Made by a program: the position numbers and the translations under genes. A DNA stretch of 64,000 bases from assembly GCA_016290325.1 (NCBI GenBank), contig JAEETL010000001.1:310001-374000 (forward strand), in the 5' to 3' direction. Shown piece after piece: positions 18,756 through 27,219 of the stretch (position 1 is the stretch's first letter; the number at the start of each line of letters is the position of its first letter). The notes beneath the pieces are model-generated. The model had not been told where the DNA came from, did no database searches, and saw only the letters and a list, made by a program, of their open reading frames with translations. Source of the DNA: Muribaculaceae bacterium (GTDB lineage Bacteria > Bacteroidota > Bacteroidia > Bacteroidales > Muribaculaceae).

Positions 18756-20843
18756 ATGAAAAAGTTTTTAAGTATTGCGTGTGTGACCCTGTTGCCGTTG
18801 ATGATGATGGCTCAGGGGTGGCCGTCAAACTATGGCGGCGTGATGTTGCAGGGGTTTTATTGGGACTCCTATAGTGATTCCCGCTGGACCAATCTCGAGT
18901 CACAGGCCGACGAACTGTCAGAGTTCTTCAACCTCGTGTGGGTGCCGCAGAGTGCCTATTGCAGCGGCTATACCTCGATGGGCTATGATCCCCTGTACTG
19001 GTTCTCCAACTATAACAGTTCATTCGGTAGCAAGGCTGAACTGCTATCGATGATCAGCACATTCAACAGTAAAGGCATCGGCACTATTGCCGATGTGGTC
19101 ATCAACCATCGCAAGAGCTCCAGCGACTGGGTGACTTTCCCCAATGAGATGTATAAGGGTGTGACTTACAGGCTGCAGTCCACCGACATCTGCAAGAACG
19201 ACGATGGCGGTGCCACGCTTGAGTGGGCTACCCAAAACGGCAAGTCGCTGAGCGCAAACAATGACACGGGCGAGGACTGGAGCGGACTGCGCGACCTGGA
19301 CCACAATAGCGAGAATGTGCAGACCTGTGTCAAGGCCTACTTGAATATGCTCCTTAATGACCTGGGCTATGCGGGTTTCCGTTACGATATGACCAGGGGT
19401 TACTCCGCATCATTCACGGGCATGTATAACACCTATGCTGCTCCCACTTACTCTGTTGGCGAGTACTGGGACGGCAATCAAACCCAAGTGAAAAACTGGA
19501 TTGACGGTACCAAGGTGAATGGCGTGGTGCAGAGCGCCGCGTTTGACTTCCCCTTCCGTTACGCCGTTCGCGATGCGGCCAACGGCAGCTCGTGGACTAG
19601 CCTCTCAGGCAGTGGCAAGGGTCTGAATCTGGAGGCGAACTATCGTCGTTATTCAGTCACGTTTATCGAGAACCACGATACCCAGTATCGCGATGCCAGT
19701 AACCCTCAGGATCCTATCCGCAACAACGTTGAGGCAGCTAACGCCTACATGATTGCCATGCCTGGCACGCCTTGCATCTTCCTTAAGCATTGGATGGAAT
19801 ATAAGGAACCCATCAAGCAGATGATTTACGCCCGTCAGCTGGCAGGTATCCACAACCAGAGCACGAGTTTTAACCAGGCCAGCAATGCATCGAACAACTA
19901 CTATGTGCAGCGCACCGTGGGCACTCGTGGCATGTTGATGGTCGCCATGGGCAGCACGGCCTATACGATTCCCTCAACCTATGTGGTCGTGGCTAGCGGC
20001 ACCAACTATCGTCTGGCCCTGAGCAAGACCACCGAGACCGCTTGGGCGAGCGTTCCCAGCGGCACCCGCGTGGATCCCTTCAATGTCACCGTGACAGCCG
20101 TGAGTGCAACCTCGTCGGCCCAGCTGGTCTATACTCTTGACGGCAGTGAGCCCTCAGCCAACAATGGCACTGTTGTGGCTTCGGGAGCCGCTATCCCCAT
20201 CAACCGTAGCTGCACGCTCAAGGTGGGCCTGCTCATTAACGGCAGCGTGAGCGGTGTCATCACCCGCAACTATACCGTTATCAACGAGGACTATGAGACC
20301 TATGAGATTACCGTCTTCCTCAAGGATCCGACCGTTGCGCCTTACAACTGGCCTCAGGTCACTTATTATTGCTGGGACAGCTACGATGCGCAGCAGTGCG
20401 GCAACTGGCCCGGTCAGGTGGTTATCGATACCAAGGTGGTCAAAGGCGAGAAGTTCTACTACAAGACGTTCACCATTACCGGCGCTGAATATTACCTGAA
20501 TTTCGTCTTTAACCAGGGCGGCAGCACCGCCAGCAGCCACCAGACGGTTGATGTGACAAATGTGCGCAACACCGCATTCTTTGAGGTCACCACGACGACC
20601 AACAAATATCAGGTGCGCGATGTGACCGATACCTATCTGCCTTATCTCGACAATGATGTGCTCGTGGGTGATGTCAATGGCGACAATGAGGTTACAATCG
20701 CCGACGTGACGGCATTGATCGACTATCTGCTTGGTGGCAGCGTTTCTATCAATGATGAAGCAGCCGATGTGAACAACGACACTTTTATCACCATCGCCGA
20801 TGTCACTGCCCTCATCGATATGCTCCTTACCAACAACGATTAA
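18756..20843 (+). CDS. Secreted alpha-amylase (GH13) with starch-binding and dockerin-like modules
   Basis: A 695-aa secreted enzyme expected to cleave alpha-1,4 bonds in starch. It has a signal peptide (about 1-19, MKKFLSIACVT...MMAQG) and a GH13 barrel to ~residue 430. Catalytic residues are readable: nucleophile Asp211 in GFRYDMTRG, acid/base Glu236 in SVGEYWDG and Asp308 in FIENHDTQYRD. Then come a chitobiase C-terminal-like beta domain (TLDGSEPSANNG, ~450-510) and a CBM26-like starch-binding module (YYCWDSYDAQQCGNWPGQ, ~520-630). It ends in two dockerin-type repeats (GDVNGDNEVTIADVTALIDY; ADVNNDTFITIADVTALIDM). The start is ATG 18756, where the signal peptide begins; upstream TTG lies inside the -7 box. 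The dockerin pair is probably a sorting or attachment tag (inference). Confidence 0.92.
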   Translation: MKKFLSIACVTLLPLMMMAQGWPSNYGGVMLQGFYWDSYSDSRWTNLESQADELSEFFNLVWVPQSAYCSGYTSMGYDPLYWFSNYNSSFGSKAELLSMISTFNSKGIGTIADVVINHRKSSSDWVTFPNEMYKGVTYRLQSTDICKNDDGGATLEWATQNGKSLSANNDTGEDWSGLRDLDHNSENVQTCVKAYLNMLLNDLGYAGFRYDMTRGYSASFTGMYNTYAAPTYSVGEYWDGNQTQVKNWIDGTKVNGVVQSAAFDFPFRYAVRDAANGSSWTSLSGSGKGLNLEANYRRYSVTFIENHDTQYRDASNPQDPIRNNVEAANAYMIAMPGTPCIFLKHWMEYKEPIKQMIYARQLAGIHNQSTSFNQASNASNNYYVQRTVGTRGMLMVAMGSTAYTIPSTYVVVASGTNYRLALSKTTETAWASVPSGTRVDPFNVTVTAVSATSSAQLVYTLDGSEPSANNGTVVASGAAIPINRSCTLKVGLLINGSVSGVITRNYTVINEDYETYEITVFLKDPTVAPYNWPQVTYYCWDSYDAQQCGNWPGQVVIDTKVVKGEKFYYKTFTITGAEYYLNFVFNQGGSTASSHQTVDVTNVRNTAFFEVTTTTNKYQVRDVTDTYLPYLDNDVLVGDVNGDNEVTIADVTALIDYLLGGSVSINDEAADVNNDTFITIADVTALIDMLLTNND

Positions 20844-20877
20844 CAGTGAACAGTTAAAAGTTAATAGTGAATAGTTG

Positions 20878-20920
20878 GCGTCCGCATTCCAGTCATCGGG
20901 AGTGCGGACGCCCTTCGTTT
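20878..20920 (+). terminator. Hairpin terminator after the alpha-amylase
   Basis: GC-rich stem (20878-20890 with 20898-20911, one mismatch), followed by a weak T stretch. The same hairpin recurs after the BspA-like gene. Confidence 0.6.
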
Positions 20921-20950
20921 AATTCACCGATAGTAAAGCGTGCGGGCGCT

Positions 20951-20974
20951 GTAGGGCCTCGCCTTGGCGTGGCC
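20951..20974 (+). repeat. REP-like imperfect palindrome, copy 1
   Basis: 24-base element beginning GTAGGGCCTCGCC and ending GGCGTGGCC. GGCCTCGCC pairs with GGCGTGGCC apart from one mismatch around a TT centre. Other copies are at 23931, 52522 and, inverted, 52640. Confidence 0.75.
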
Positions 20975-21046
20975 GCCGTTACAAAGATTCGACAACAAAA
21001 AACACAAATCATTATTAATGACCATTTCACATGAATACTATTTTAG

Positions 21047-21123
21047 CCGCCCTATCGGGCGGGAAATTAAACAAATTATAATTTTAAAATTAATTTTCTT
21101 TTAATTTCCCGTGCGAAGCACGG
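21047..21123 (+). repeat. Three-stem palindromic element, copy A
   Basis: Order: GC hairpin (CCGCCC 21047-21052 with GGGCGG 21057-21062, loop TATC); long-range AT stem (GGGAAATTAA 21061-21070 with TTAATTTCCC 21101-21110); GC hairpin (CCGTGC 21109-21114 with GCACGG 21118-21123, loop GAA). Imperfect inverted repeats continue outside: ATGAATACTA on the left against TAGTAAACAT on the right, and GACAAC against GTTGTC. Confidence 0.7.
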
Positions 21124-21152
21124 TTATTAGTAAACATCAGACCAAATAAAGT

Positions 21153-21331
21153 GTTGTTTATCGTTGTCCAAGTTGTTTTTAAATGGCGCGCGGATGCCTC
21201 TCTAACCTTTAACCACTAAACTCTAAACTGCGAGCGTAGCGAGCATCAGTGTGTCAGCCATTGTATTTTTTGTACTTATTGTTTTCCTTTTATTAAAAAG
21301 TTGTTTATCGTTGTCCAAGTTGTTTTTTAAA
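21153..21331 (+). repeat. Direct repeat pair upstream of the BspA-like gene
   Basis: A ~31-base sequence starting GTTGTTTATCGTTGTCC occurs at 21153-21183 and again at 21300-21331, each followed by GCGCGGATGC within a few bases. A diverged third copy starts near 24133. The rest of 21184-21440 is AT-rich with no gene seen. Confidence 0.7.
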
Positions 21332-21440
21332 CCCGGGCGCGGATGCATTAAGAAAAATCAGAATAATCCGTAATTTATAAAAGCGGCGCGGCAGCCCAAT
21401 TTGTTTAATTCGCGTAATTTGTAGTTTATTAAAAAAATGT

Positions 21441-21448
21441 TACCTTTG
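21441..21448 (+). promoter_or_regulatory. Promoter: TTTG (21418) and -7 box TACCTTTG for the BspA-like gene
   Basis: TTTG 21418-21421, a 19-base spacer and an exact -7 box; the signal-peptide ATG is at 21493. Confidence 0.7.
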
Positions 21449-21492
21449 CAACTAGCTTAACCACTGAGAATAACCAATCAAACAATACGACT

Positions 21493-21645
21493 ATGAAACA
21501 TCTATTCCAACTCTCCCTGCTCCTGCTGGCGCTCCTGCTGCCCGCCACCGCCCTCGCCCACGACTTTTATGTCAACGGCATCTATTACAATATCAACGGC
21601 AACGAGGCCACCGTGACTTATAGAGGGTCTAATCTCTATGTATGA
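21493..21645 (+). pseudogene. Frameshifted 5' end (signal peptide) of the BspA-like gene
   Basis: From ATG 21493 the frame encodes a clear signal peptide (MKHLFQLSLLLLALLLP, ATALA) and the start of a mature domain ([20 protein letters not shown]). It hits TGA at 21643. The sequence TATGTATG at 21638-21645 looks like a 4-base tandem duplication. Removing one TATG joins TYRGSNLY directly to [10 protein letters not shown] of the downstream frame, which matches how relatives read. As written, the protein is separated from its signal peptide. It may be a true disabling mutation, a slippage switch, or a sequencing error. Confidence 0.8.
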
Positions 21646-23797
21646 TGAATACACTGGCGACGTATCCATCCCCGCAACCGTCTCTTACGGCAGCACCACC
21701 TATTTAGTCACCGCCATCGGCGGCAGTGCATTCTATGGCTGTAGCAGCATGACTAGCATTACCATCCCCAACTCCGTCACTTCCATCGGCAACTTTGCGT
21801 TCACTGGTTGCACAGGACTGTCCAGCATCAAAGTAGCGAATGATAATCCATATTATGACTCACGCAACAACTGCAACGCCATTATTGAAACCACCAGCAA
21901 CAAGCTCATAGCAGGTTGCAAAAATACCGTCATTCCCAACACCGTCACTGCCATAGGCAGCTATGCGTTCTCTCGTGGTGGCCTGACCAGCATCACCATC
22001 CCCAACTCAGTCACTTCCATTGGCGACGGTGCGTTCAATGGCTGCAGCGGCCTGACCAGCATCACCATCCCCAACTCCGTGACAACCATCGGCGACAGGG
22101 CGTTCTATGGCTGCACTTGCCTGGCAAGCATAGACATTCCCAACTCCGTCACTTCCATCGGTGACGATGCGTTCACTGGTTGCACAGGACTGACCAGTAT
22201 CAAAGTATCGAACGGTAATTCAAAATATGATTCCCGCAACAACTGCAACGCTATTATTGAATCTGCGAGTAACACGTTAATAGCGGGTTGTCAAAATACT
22301 ATCATTCCCAACTCTGTCACCTCCATTGGCAGCTATTCGTTCTATGGATGCAGCGGTTTAACGAGCATCAACATCCCCAACTCCGTTACTTCCATTGGCA
22401 ACGGGGCGTTCCTTGGTTGCAGCCGCCTAGCCAGCGTCACCATTGGCAACTCAGTCACAACCATTGGCCACTCTGCGTTCGATGGCTGTAGCAGCCTGGC
22501 CAGTATCGACATCCCCAACTCCGTCACCTCCATCGGCAGCTATTCGTTCAATGGATGCAGCGGCCTGACCAGCATCGACATCCCAAACTCGGTCACTTCC
22601 ATCGGCAACTCTGCGTTCTCATACAGTAGCGGCCTTACCAGCATAGTGGTATCAAGCGGGAACCCAACCTATGATTCCCGGAATAATTGCAACGCCATCA
22701 TTGAGACGGCCTCCAACACGCTTATTATAGGCTGCATGAACACAGTCATCCCCAACTCCGTCACCTCCATTGGCAACGGTGCGTTCTTTGGATGCAGCGG
22801 CCTGACCAGCGTCACCATCCCCAATTCTGTTGTATCAATCGGAAACCTTGCGTTCGCTGATTGCAGCAGCCTAACTAGTATCATTATTCCCAACTCCGTC
22901 ACTTCCATCGGCGACGAGGCGTTCCATGGCTGCAATGGATTAACTGAAATTTATAGTTTGGCATTGACACCACCACCAATTTATTATTATACATTTACTG
23001 GCTGTTATAGTGCAACACTATACGTTCCAAATGAATCAGTTAATGCTTACAAGGCGGCTGACTATTGGAAAAACTTCACTAATATTGTTGGAATTGGCTC
23101 TATTCTTCCTGGTAATACATTTATAGTCGAGGGCATTTATTATCGGGTAACAAATGCGAATATGGTTTCAGTTATAGCCAATGCAGAGGTTGATGTTTAT
23201 TATACAGGTGAAGTTGTGATACCCGACTCGGTAACATACGAGGGGCACACCTTTGCTGTCACTGGCATTGAGAACAATGCCTTTGACGGGTGTTTTGAGC
23301 TGACGAGCATTACCATTCCCAACTCGGTGGCCGACATCGGTGTGCAGGCGTTCCAGGGTTGCACGGGGCTGAAGAGCGTGACCATCGGCAGCGGCGTGAC
23401 GGCCATCGGCGCTAAGGCGTTTAACTACTGCAACGCGCTGGAGACCGTGAAATGCCTCGGCACGGTGCCGCCCGTGATGGCGAGCGCTGACTGCTTCACG
23501 ACCACGGCCTATAATCGCGCGCAACTGCTCGTGCCGCGCAACACTGAAGCGACCTACGCTGCAACCGACTACTGGTACAAGTTCGCCCACATTGACGGCT
23601 GGGGCAGCGCTGGCCAGGGTGATGTGAACGGCGACGGCGTGATGAGCATCACCGACGTGACCGCCCTAATCGACGTGCTGCTGGGCCACGAAGTCGGATC
23701 ATTCTATTATGAGTCAGCTGACCTGAACAGCAATGGCCGCATCGACATCGGCGACGTCACCACCCTCATCGACAACCTCCTGAACGGAAACGATTAA
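21638..23797 (+). CDS. BspA-like leucine-rich repeat surface protein with dockerin-like tail (5' frameshifted)
   Basis: 719 codons, open from ATG 21638 but lacking a signal peptide because of the upstream frameshift. The body consists of ~23-residue BspA/LRR_5 repeats with the pattern [23 protein letters not shown] (Treponema pallidum leucine-rich type), more than a dozen in two blocks. Three inserts contain [12 protein letters not shown]. BspA proteins are surface adhesins binding host or bacterial ligands. The tail carries two dockerin-type loops ([40 protein letters not shown]). DNA repeats are near-identical, which makes the array prone to recombination. The gene is bracketed by duplicated ~310-bp non-coding segments. 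Expression as a surface protein requires correction of the frame. Confidence 0.85.
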   Translation: MYDEYTGDVSIPATVSYGSTTYLVTAIGGSAFYGCSSMTSITIPNSVTSIGNFAFTGCTGLSSIKVANDNPYYDSRNNCNAIIETTSNKLIAGCKNTVIPNTVTAIGSYAFSRGGLTSITIPNSVTSIGDGAFNGCSGLTSITIPNSVTTIGDRAFYGCTCLASIDIPNSVTSIGDDAFTGCTGLTSIKVSNGNSKYDSRNNCNAIIESASNTLIAGCQNTIIPNSVTSIGSYSFYGCSGLTSINIPNSVTSIGNGAFLGCSRLASVTIGNSVTTIGHSAFDGCSSLASIDIPNSVTSIGSYSFNGCSGLTSIDIPNSVTSIGNSAFSYSSGLTSIVVSSGNPTYDSRNNCNAIIETASNTLIIGCMNTVIPNSVTSIGNGAFFGCSGLTSVTIPNSVVSIGNLAFADCSSLTSIIIPNSVTSIGDEAFHGCNGLTEIYSLALTPPPIYYYTFTGCYSATLYVPNESVNAYKAADYWKNFTNIVGIGSILPGNTFIVEGIYYRVTNANMVSVIANAEVDVYYTGEVVIPDSVTYEGHTFAVTGIENNAFDGCFELTSITIPNSVADIGVQAFQGCTGLKSVTIGSGVTAIGAKAFNYCNALETVKCLGTVPPVMASADCFTTTAYNRAQLLVPRNTEATYAATDYWYKFAHIDGWGSAGQGDVNGDGVMSITDVTALIDVLLGHEVGSFYYESADLNSNGRIDIGDVTTLIDNLLNGND

Positions 23798-23930
23798 CAG
23801 TTGACAGTTAAGAGTTAATAGTTAACAGTGAACAGATAATAGTTATAAGTGTCCGCATTCCAGTTGTCGGGAGTGCGGACGCTATTCGTTCAATTCGTTT
23901 AATTCACTGATATAAAAGTGTGCGGGCGCT

Positions 23931-23954
23931 GTAGGGCCTCGCCTTGGCGTGGCC
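23931..23954 (+). repeat. REP-like imperfect palindrome, copy 2
   Basis: Identical to the copy at 20951-20974. Confidence 0.75.
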
Positions 23955-24026
23955 GCCGTTGTGATGATTCGACAACAAGAAACACAAATCATAATTAATG
24001 ACCATTTCACGTGAACATCATTTTAA

Positions 24027-24103
24027 CCGCCCTATCGGGCGGAAAATAAAAACAAATTCTATTTTAAAATTAATTTTCTTTTAATTTCCCGTGCGAAGCA
24101 CGG
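24027..24103 (+). repeat. Three-stem palindromic element, copy B
   Basis: Same two GC hairpins as copy A (24027-24042 and 24089-24103). The central AT stem is weaker here because one arm reads GGAAAATAAA. Confidence 0.65.
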
Positions 24104-24277
24104 TTATTAGTATGCGTCAGCCCAAATAAAGTGTTGTTTGTCGTTGTCCCCGTTGTTTTTAAAACCTGCGCGTCAGCCGTAGAATGGCTAATCTCACATC
24201 TTTAATAGCGATTATACAATAAAAGGGAGCTTTTGTAGTTATTTAGTTAAATGACAAATCAATTTTCTCTAATTAGA

Positions 24278-25450
24278 ATGAAACTGACAAAATGTATAGT
24301 TGCCATTGCTATGATGGCCACCGCGTTGACTACTTGGGCTGAAGATGATATCAAGACAACCGAGTTCAACCCCGTGACAACTGGTGTGACCATGTTGGGT
24401 ATTACTCCCGATGCGCGTGGCGCGTCGATGGGTGACTTGGGTGCCGCTACCGAGCCCGACGTGAATTCACAGTTTTGGAATCCTTCAAAGTATGCCTTTG
24501 CTTACAGCCAAGCAGGTATATCGCTCTCTTATACACCCTGGTTGCGCAAGATCGTCAACGACATCTACCTGGCCAACCTGTCGGCTTACTATAAGATTGG
24601 TAGCAGTGACAACCAGGCCGTGAGTGCCTCGTTGCGCTATTTCTCGTTGGGTGAAGTGATGATGAGCGATGTTGAGGGTGCCAGTCAGGGAACACTCAAC
24701 CCGTTTGAGTTATCGGTTGACCTGGGCTATTCACGCAAGTTGAGTGAGAAGTTCTCGATGGGTGTTGCTCTGCGTTATGTTCTCAGCGATTTGGGTACCA
24801 ACACGATGAACGCCAGTGAGTCTTCAAGCGCTTCGGCTTTTGCCGCCGATATCTCGGGTTACTATACCACTTTCCCCGTTATTGGTCGCAATGAGTGCCA
24901 ATGGTCACTTGGTTTCAATTTGTCAAACATTGGCTCCAAGGTTTCTTATAATGGCGGTAATGACCCTGCCTATCTGCCGGCTAATCTCAGAATTGGTACC
25001 GCCTTCACTTTCCCCGTTGCTGACTACAACAACTTTACACTATCTCTCGATGCCAACAAGTTGCTGGTGCCCGCTAAGCCTCGTGAAGTTGACTTTGATG
25101 GCGATAATATGGCCTATGAGGACGCTTTGCAGGATTGGAAAGACAAATCAAGTATCTCGGGTATTTTTGACAGCTTCAGCGACAACTTTGCTAAGCGCAT
25201 CACCTACTCGGTAGGTGCCGAGTATGCCTACAACCAGCAGTTCTTCCTGCGTGGCGGTTACTACTATGAGAGCAAATATGCGGGTAACCGTCAGTACTTC
25301 GGACTGGGTGCCGGCTTCTCGCTCAACGTGATCAAGATTGATGCCAGCTACATGATCGCGACCGCACAGAACAGTCCCCTGGACCAGACCTTGCGTTTTA
25401 CCCTGTCATTTGACATGGACGGCATCAAGGGCTTGTTGGGCCGCAACTGA
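24278..25450 (+). CDS. porV: Type IX secretion outer-membrane protein PorV (LptO)
   Basis: A 390-aa beta-barrel of the FadL-like PorV family, the shuttle that carries folded cargo from the SprA translocon to PorU. It has a signal peptide (MKLTKCIVAIAMMATALTTW, then A|EDD). The PorV N-terminal signature is present (ITPDARGASMGDLGAATEPD, NSQFWNPSKYAFA), followed by repeated amphipathic strands and a C-terminal strand ending in FTLSFDMDG. ATG 24278 is chosen for the clean signal peptide; an in-frame ATG at 24251 adds nine residues. It is followed at 11 bases by ispF, so these genes plus the acyltransferase probably form one transcript. No clear -7 box was found in the upstream duplicated region. 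PorU at the left edge is its functional partner. Confidence 0.92.
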   Translation: MKLTKCIVAIAMMATALTTWAEDDIKTTEFNPVTTGVTMLGITPDARGASMGDLGAATEPDVNSQFWNPSKYAFAYSQAGISLSYTPWLRKIVNDIYLANLSAYYKIGSSDNQAVSASLRYFSLGEVMMSDVEGASQGTLNPFELSVDLGYSRKLSEKFSMGVALRYVLSDLGTNTMNASESSSASAFAADISGYYTTFPVIGRNECQWSLGFNLSNIGSKVSYNGGNDPAYLPANLRIGTAFTFPVADYNNFTLSLDANKLLVPAKPREVDFDGDNMAYEDALQDWKDKSSISGIFDSFSDNFAKRITYSVGAEYAYNQQFFLRGGYYYESKYAGNRQYFGLGAGFSLNVIKIDASYMIATAQNSPLDQTLRFTLSFDMDGIKGLLGRN

Positions 25451-25461
25451 TCGCAATCGAT

Positions 25462-25950
25462 ATGATACGTGTGGGATTAGGATTTGACGTACACCGCCTG
25501 GTCGAGGGGAGACCCCTGTGGCTAGGCGGCGTGAACATTCCATGGGAGCGCGGTTTGCTGGGACACAGCGATGCCGATGTTGCCATCCACGCGTTGTGCG
25601 ATGCCCTGTTGGGTGCCGCAGCCCTGCGTGACATCGGTTACCACTTTCCTGACACTGATCCTCGTTACAAGGGCATCGACAGTCGCTTGCTGCTGCGCCA
25701 CGTGATGAAATTGCTTGACGAGCAAGGCTATCGACTGGGAAATTGCGACATAACCATCTGTGCTGAGCAGCCCAAGCTCAATCCCCACATTCCTGCCATG
25801 CAGCAGGAACTGGCCAACTGCATGGACTGTAGCCCTGAACAGGTCTCGATCAAAGCCACGACCACCGAGAAGCTTGGCTATACCGGTCGTGGCGAGGGCA
25901 TCGCTGCCCATGCTGTAGCGCTCATTGAATCAAAACCAGTCATGCCATGA
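25462..25950 (+). CDS. ispF: 2-C-methyl-D-erythritol 2,4-cyclodiphosphate synthase
   Basis: Fifth enzyme of the MEP isoprenoid pathway: it cyclises CDP-methylerythritol 2-phosphate to MEcPP with release of CMP, as a cytoplasmic homotrimer using zinc and magnesium. At 162 aa it is normal length. Metal ligands are readable in GLGFDVHRL (Asp9 and His11) and in GHSDADV (His at ~43). The C-terminal signature KATTTEKLGYTGRGEGIAAHAV is complete except that this run is characteristic rather than catalytic. It follows porV by 11 bases and its stop codon overlaps the start of the acyltransferase gene (ATGA), indicating translational coupling. Confidence 0.96.
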   Translation: MIRVGLGFDVHRLVEGRPLWLGGVNIPWERGLLGHSDADVAIHALCDALLGAAALRDIGYHFPDTDPRYKGIDSRLLLRHVMKLLDEQGYRLGNCDITICAEQPKLNPHIPAMQQELANCMDCSPEQVSIKATTTEKLGYTGRGEGIAAHAVALIESKPVMP

Positions 25951-27020
25951 TGACCGAGGCCCAACTGCAACGTCGCATACCTTATCTGGACATCCTGCGT
26001 GTACTGGCTTGCATGTTGGTCATCCTCATCCACACCCCTATACGCCCTTACGACATTTACTATAACACGCCATCGGTTTCTGGTGCGGTCTATACCGTGC
26101 TGGTGGCGGTAAACTGTAACCTGTTCTTCATGATTACTGGCGCGTTGCTGCTGCCGGTAACTATGCCCACCAAGCGGTTCCTTAAGCGACGCCTGCGCGT
26201 CGTGCTGTTCCCGCTGATCGTGTGGAGTTTGGTGTATTTGTGTGAACATGCGTTCCTGCTGCACAATTTCACACCCCGCTTGTTGACATCGATACTTTTT
26301 CATCCTGTCGAGGGTATTTTGTGGTATGTTTATGTGCTGTTGGTCATCTACGTGACCCTGCCATTGGTGAGCAAGTGCATTGCAGCCATCGGCAAGCGTG
26401 GAGTGGAGATGGTGCTGGTGTTGTGGGTGCTCTCATCGTTTATTCCATATCAGCATGGCGTATTCATCGAGGCATCGCATTACCACGACAACATGTTTAG
26501 CGCGTTCTCCAACTATTATGGTTACGTCTTGCTGGGTTACTACATGCACCATTACGGTTTGCCCGTATTCACTCGTGAGCATGGCTGGAAATTTGCTTTG
26601 TTCTTCGTTTTCGGCATCGTGCTCATGCCCATGTTTGAGTTTCTGGTGCAAGGTCATTACCACATAACGTGGCAGGAGCATCTCGACACCTTGACAACCG
26701 ATATCAGCATTAATAACGTGGCGATGGCGGCGTTGCTGTTCGCTTTGGTCCAGCGCTTCTCGCCCAAGCGATATGACCGTGCCAATTACCCTGGAGCCGC
26801 CACATGGTGGCCGCTTTTGAGCAAGGCCACTTTTGGCATCTATTTGTCCCAGATGATTGTGCTGCGACACGTCATTTGGCCCATGACCTATCCGTGGTTG
26901 TGTCGTGCTCATTGGGTGGTTGACTGCCTGGTGAGCGGTGTGTTGGCCTTTGTCGTGTGCTTTATTCTGGTTCAATTGATTCGCCGTCTCCCCTTCAGCA
27001 AGTACATTGTCGGCAAGTGA
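25947..27020 (+). CDS. Acyltransferase 3 family membrane protein
   Basis: A 357-aa polytopic membrane protein with about ten hydrophobic segments. The N-terminal family signature YLDILRVLACMLVILIHTP contains the conserved His, here in IHTP, needed for acyl transfer in OafA/WecH-type enzymes. Family members O-acetylate or succinylate surface sugars and peptidoglycan-linked glycans using cytoplasmic acyl-CoA. The mid-region HPVEGILWYVYVLLVIYVTLP and C-terminal FGIYLSQMIVLRHVIWPM also fit. The start overlaps the ispF stop by four bases. Substrate cannot be read from sequence. Confidence 0.88.
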   Translation: MMTEAQLQRRIPYLDILRVLACMLVILIHTPIRPYDIYYNTPSVSGAVYTVLVAVNCNLFFMITGALLLPVTMPTKRFLKRRLRVVLFPLIVWSLVYLCEHAFLLHNFTPRLLTSILFHPVEGILWYVYVLLVIYVTLPLVSKCIAAIGKRGVEMVLVLWVLSSFIPYQHGVFIEASHYHDNMFSAFSNYYGYVLLGYYMHHYGLPVFTREHGWKFALFFVFGIVLMPMFEFLVQGHYHITWQEHLDTLTTDISINNVAMAALLFALVQRFSPKRYDRANYPGAATWWPLLSKATFGIYLSQMIVLRHVIWPMTYPWLCRAHWVVDCLVSGVLAFVVCFILVQLIRRLPFSKYIVGK

Positions 27021-27177
27021 GTGATTGGCCTCTGACTGGCCTGTATCTCCATTTATCCCCGTTTCATTAAAATCTGTTCAGTGTCCTTATATTGCCCTAT
27101 GGGCAAATATTTGGATTATTTTTGCTGTGGCTCTGCAATTCAAGAGAAGTTTTTGCGCATAGCTTGCGCAAAATTAG

Positions 27178-27185
27178 TACCTTTG
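27178..27185 (+). promoter_or_regulatory. Promoter: TTG (27153) and -7 box TACCTTTG for suf
   Basis: Exact -7 box, 35 bases before sufB; TTG at 27153-27155 with a 22-base spacer. Confidence 0.65.
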
Positions 27186-27219
27186 TGCCGCCTTAAGAAA
27201 AGGGCGACTGATATAACCG

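Larger units (their letters stand above)
20878..21183 (+). repeat. Duplicated intergenic segment, copy 1
   Basis: About 306 bases closely matching 23850-24163 in the same orientation. It contains the terminator hairpin, a REP-like palindrome, and the three-stem palindromic element. The two copies bracket the BspA-like gene. No coding potential. Confidence 0.85.
23850..24163 (+). repeat. Duplicated intergenic segment, copy 2
   Basis: Closely matches 20878-21183: terminator-like hairpin (GTCCGCA 23851-23857 with TGCGGAC 23874-23880), REP-like palindrome and three-stem element in the same order. Ends just before the porV leader. No coding potential. Confidence 0.85.

Noticed and set aside
21638-23797. 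CRISPR array suggested by regular repeats
   Set aside because: The periodic near-identical units are in-frame ~69-base codon repeats of a BspA-type leucine-rich protein, not short repeats with unique spacers.
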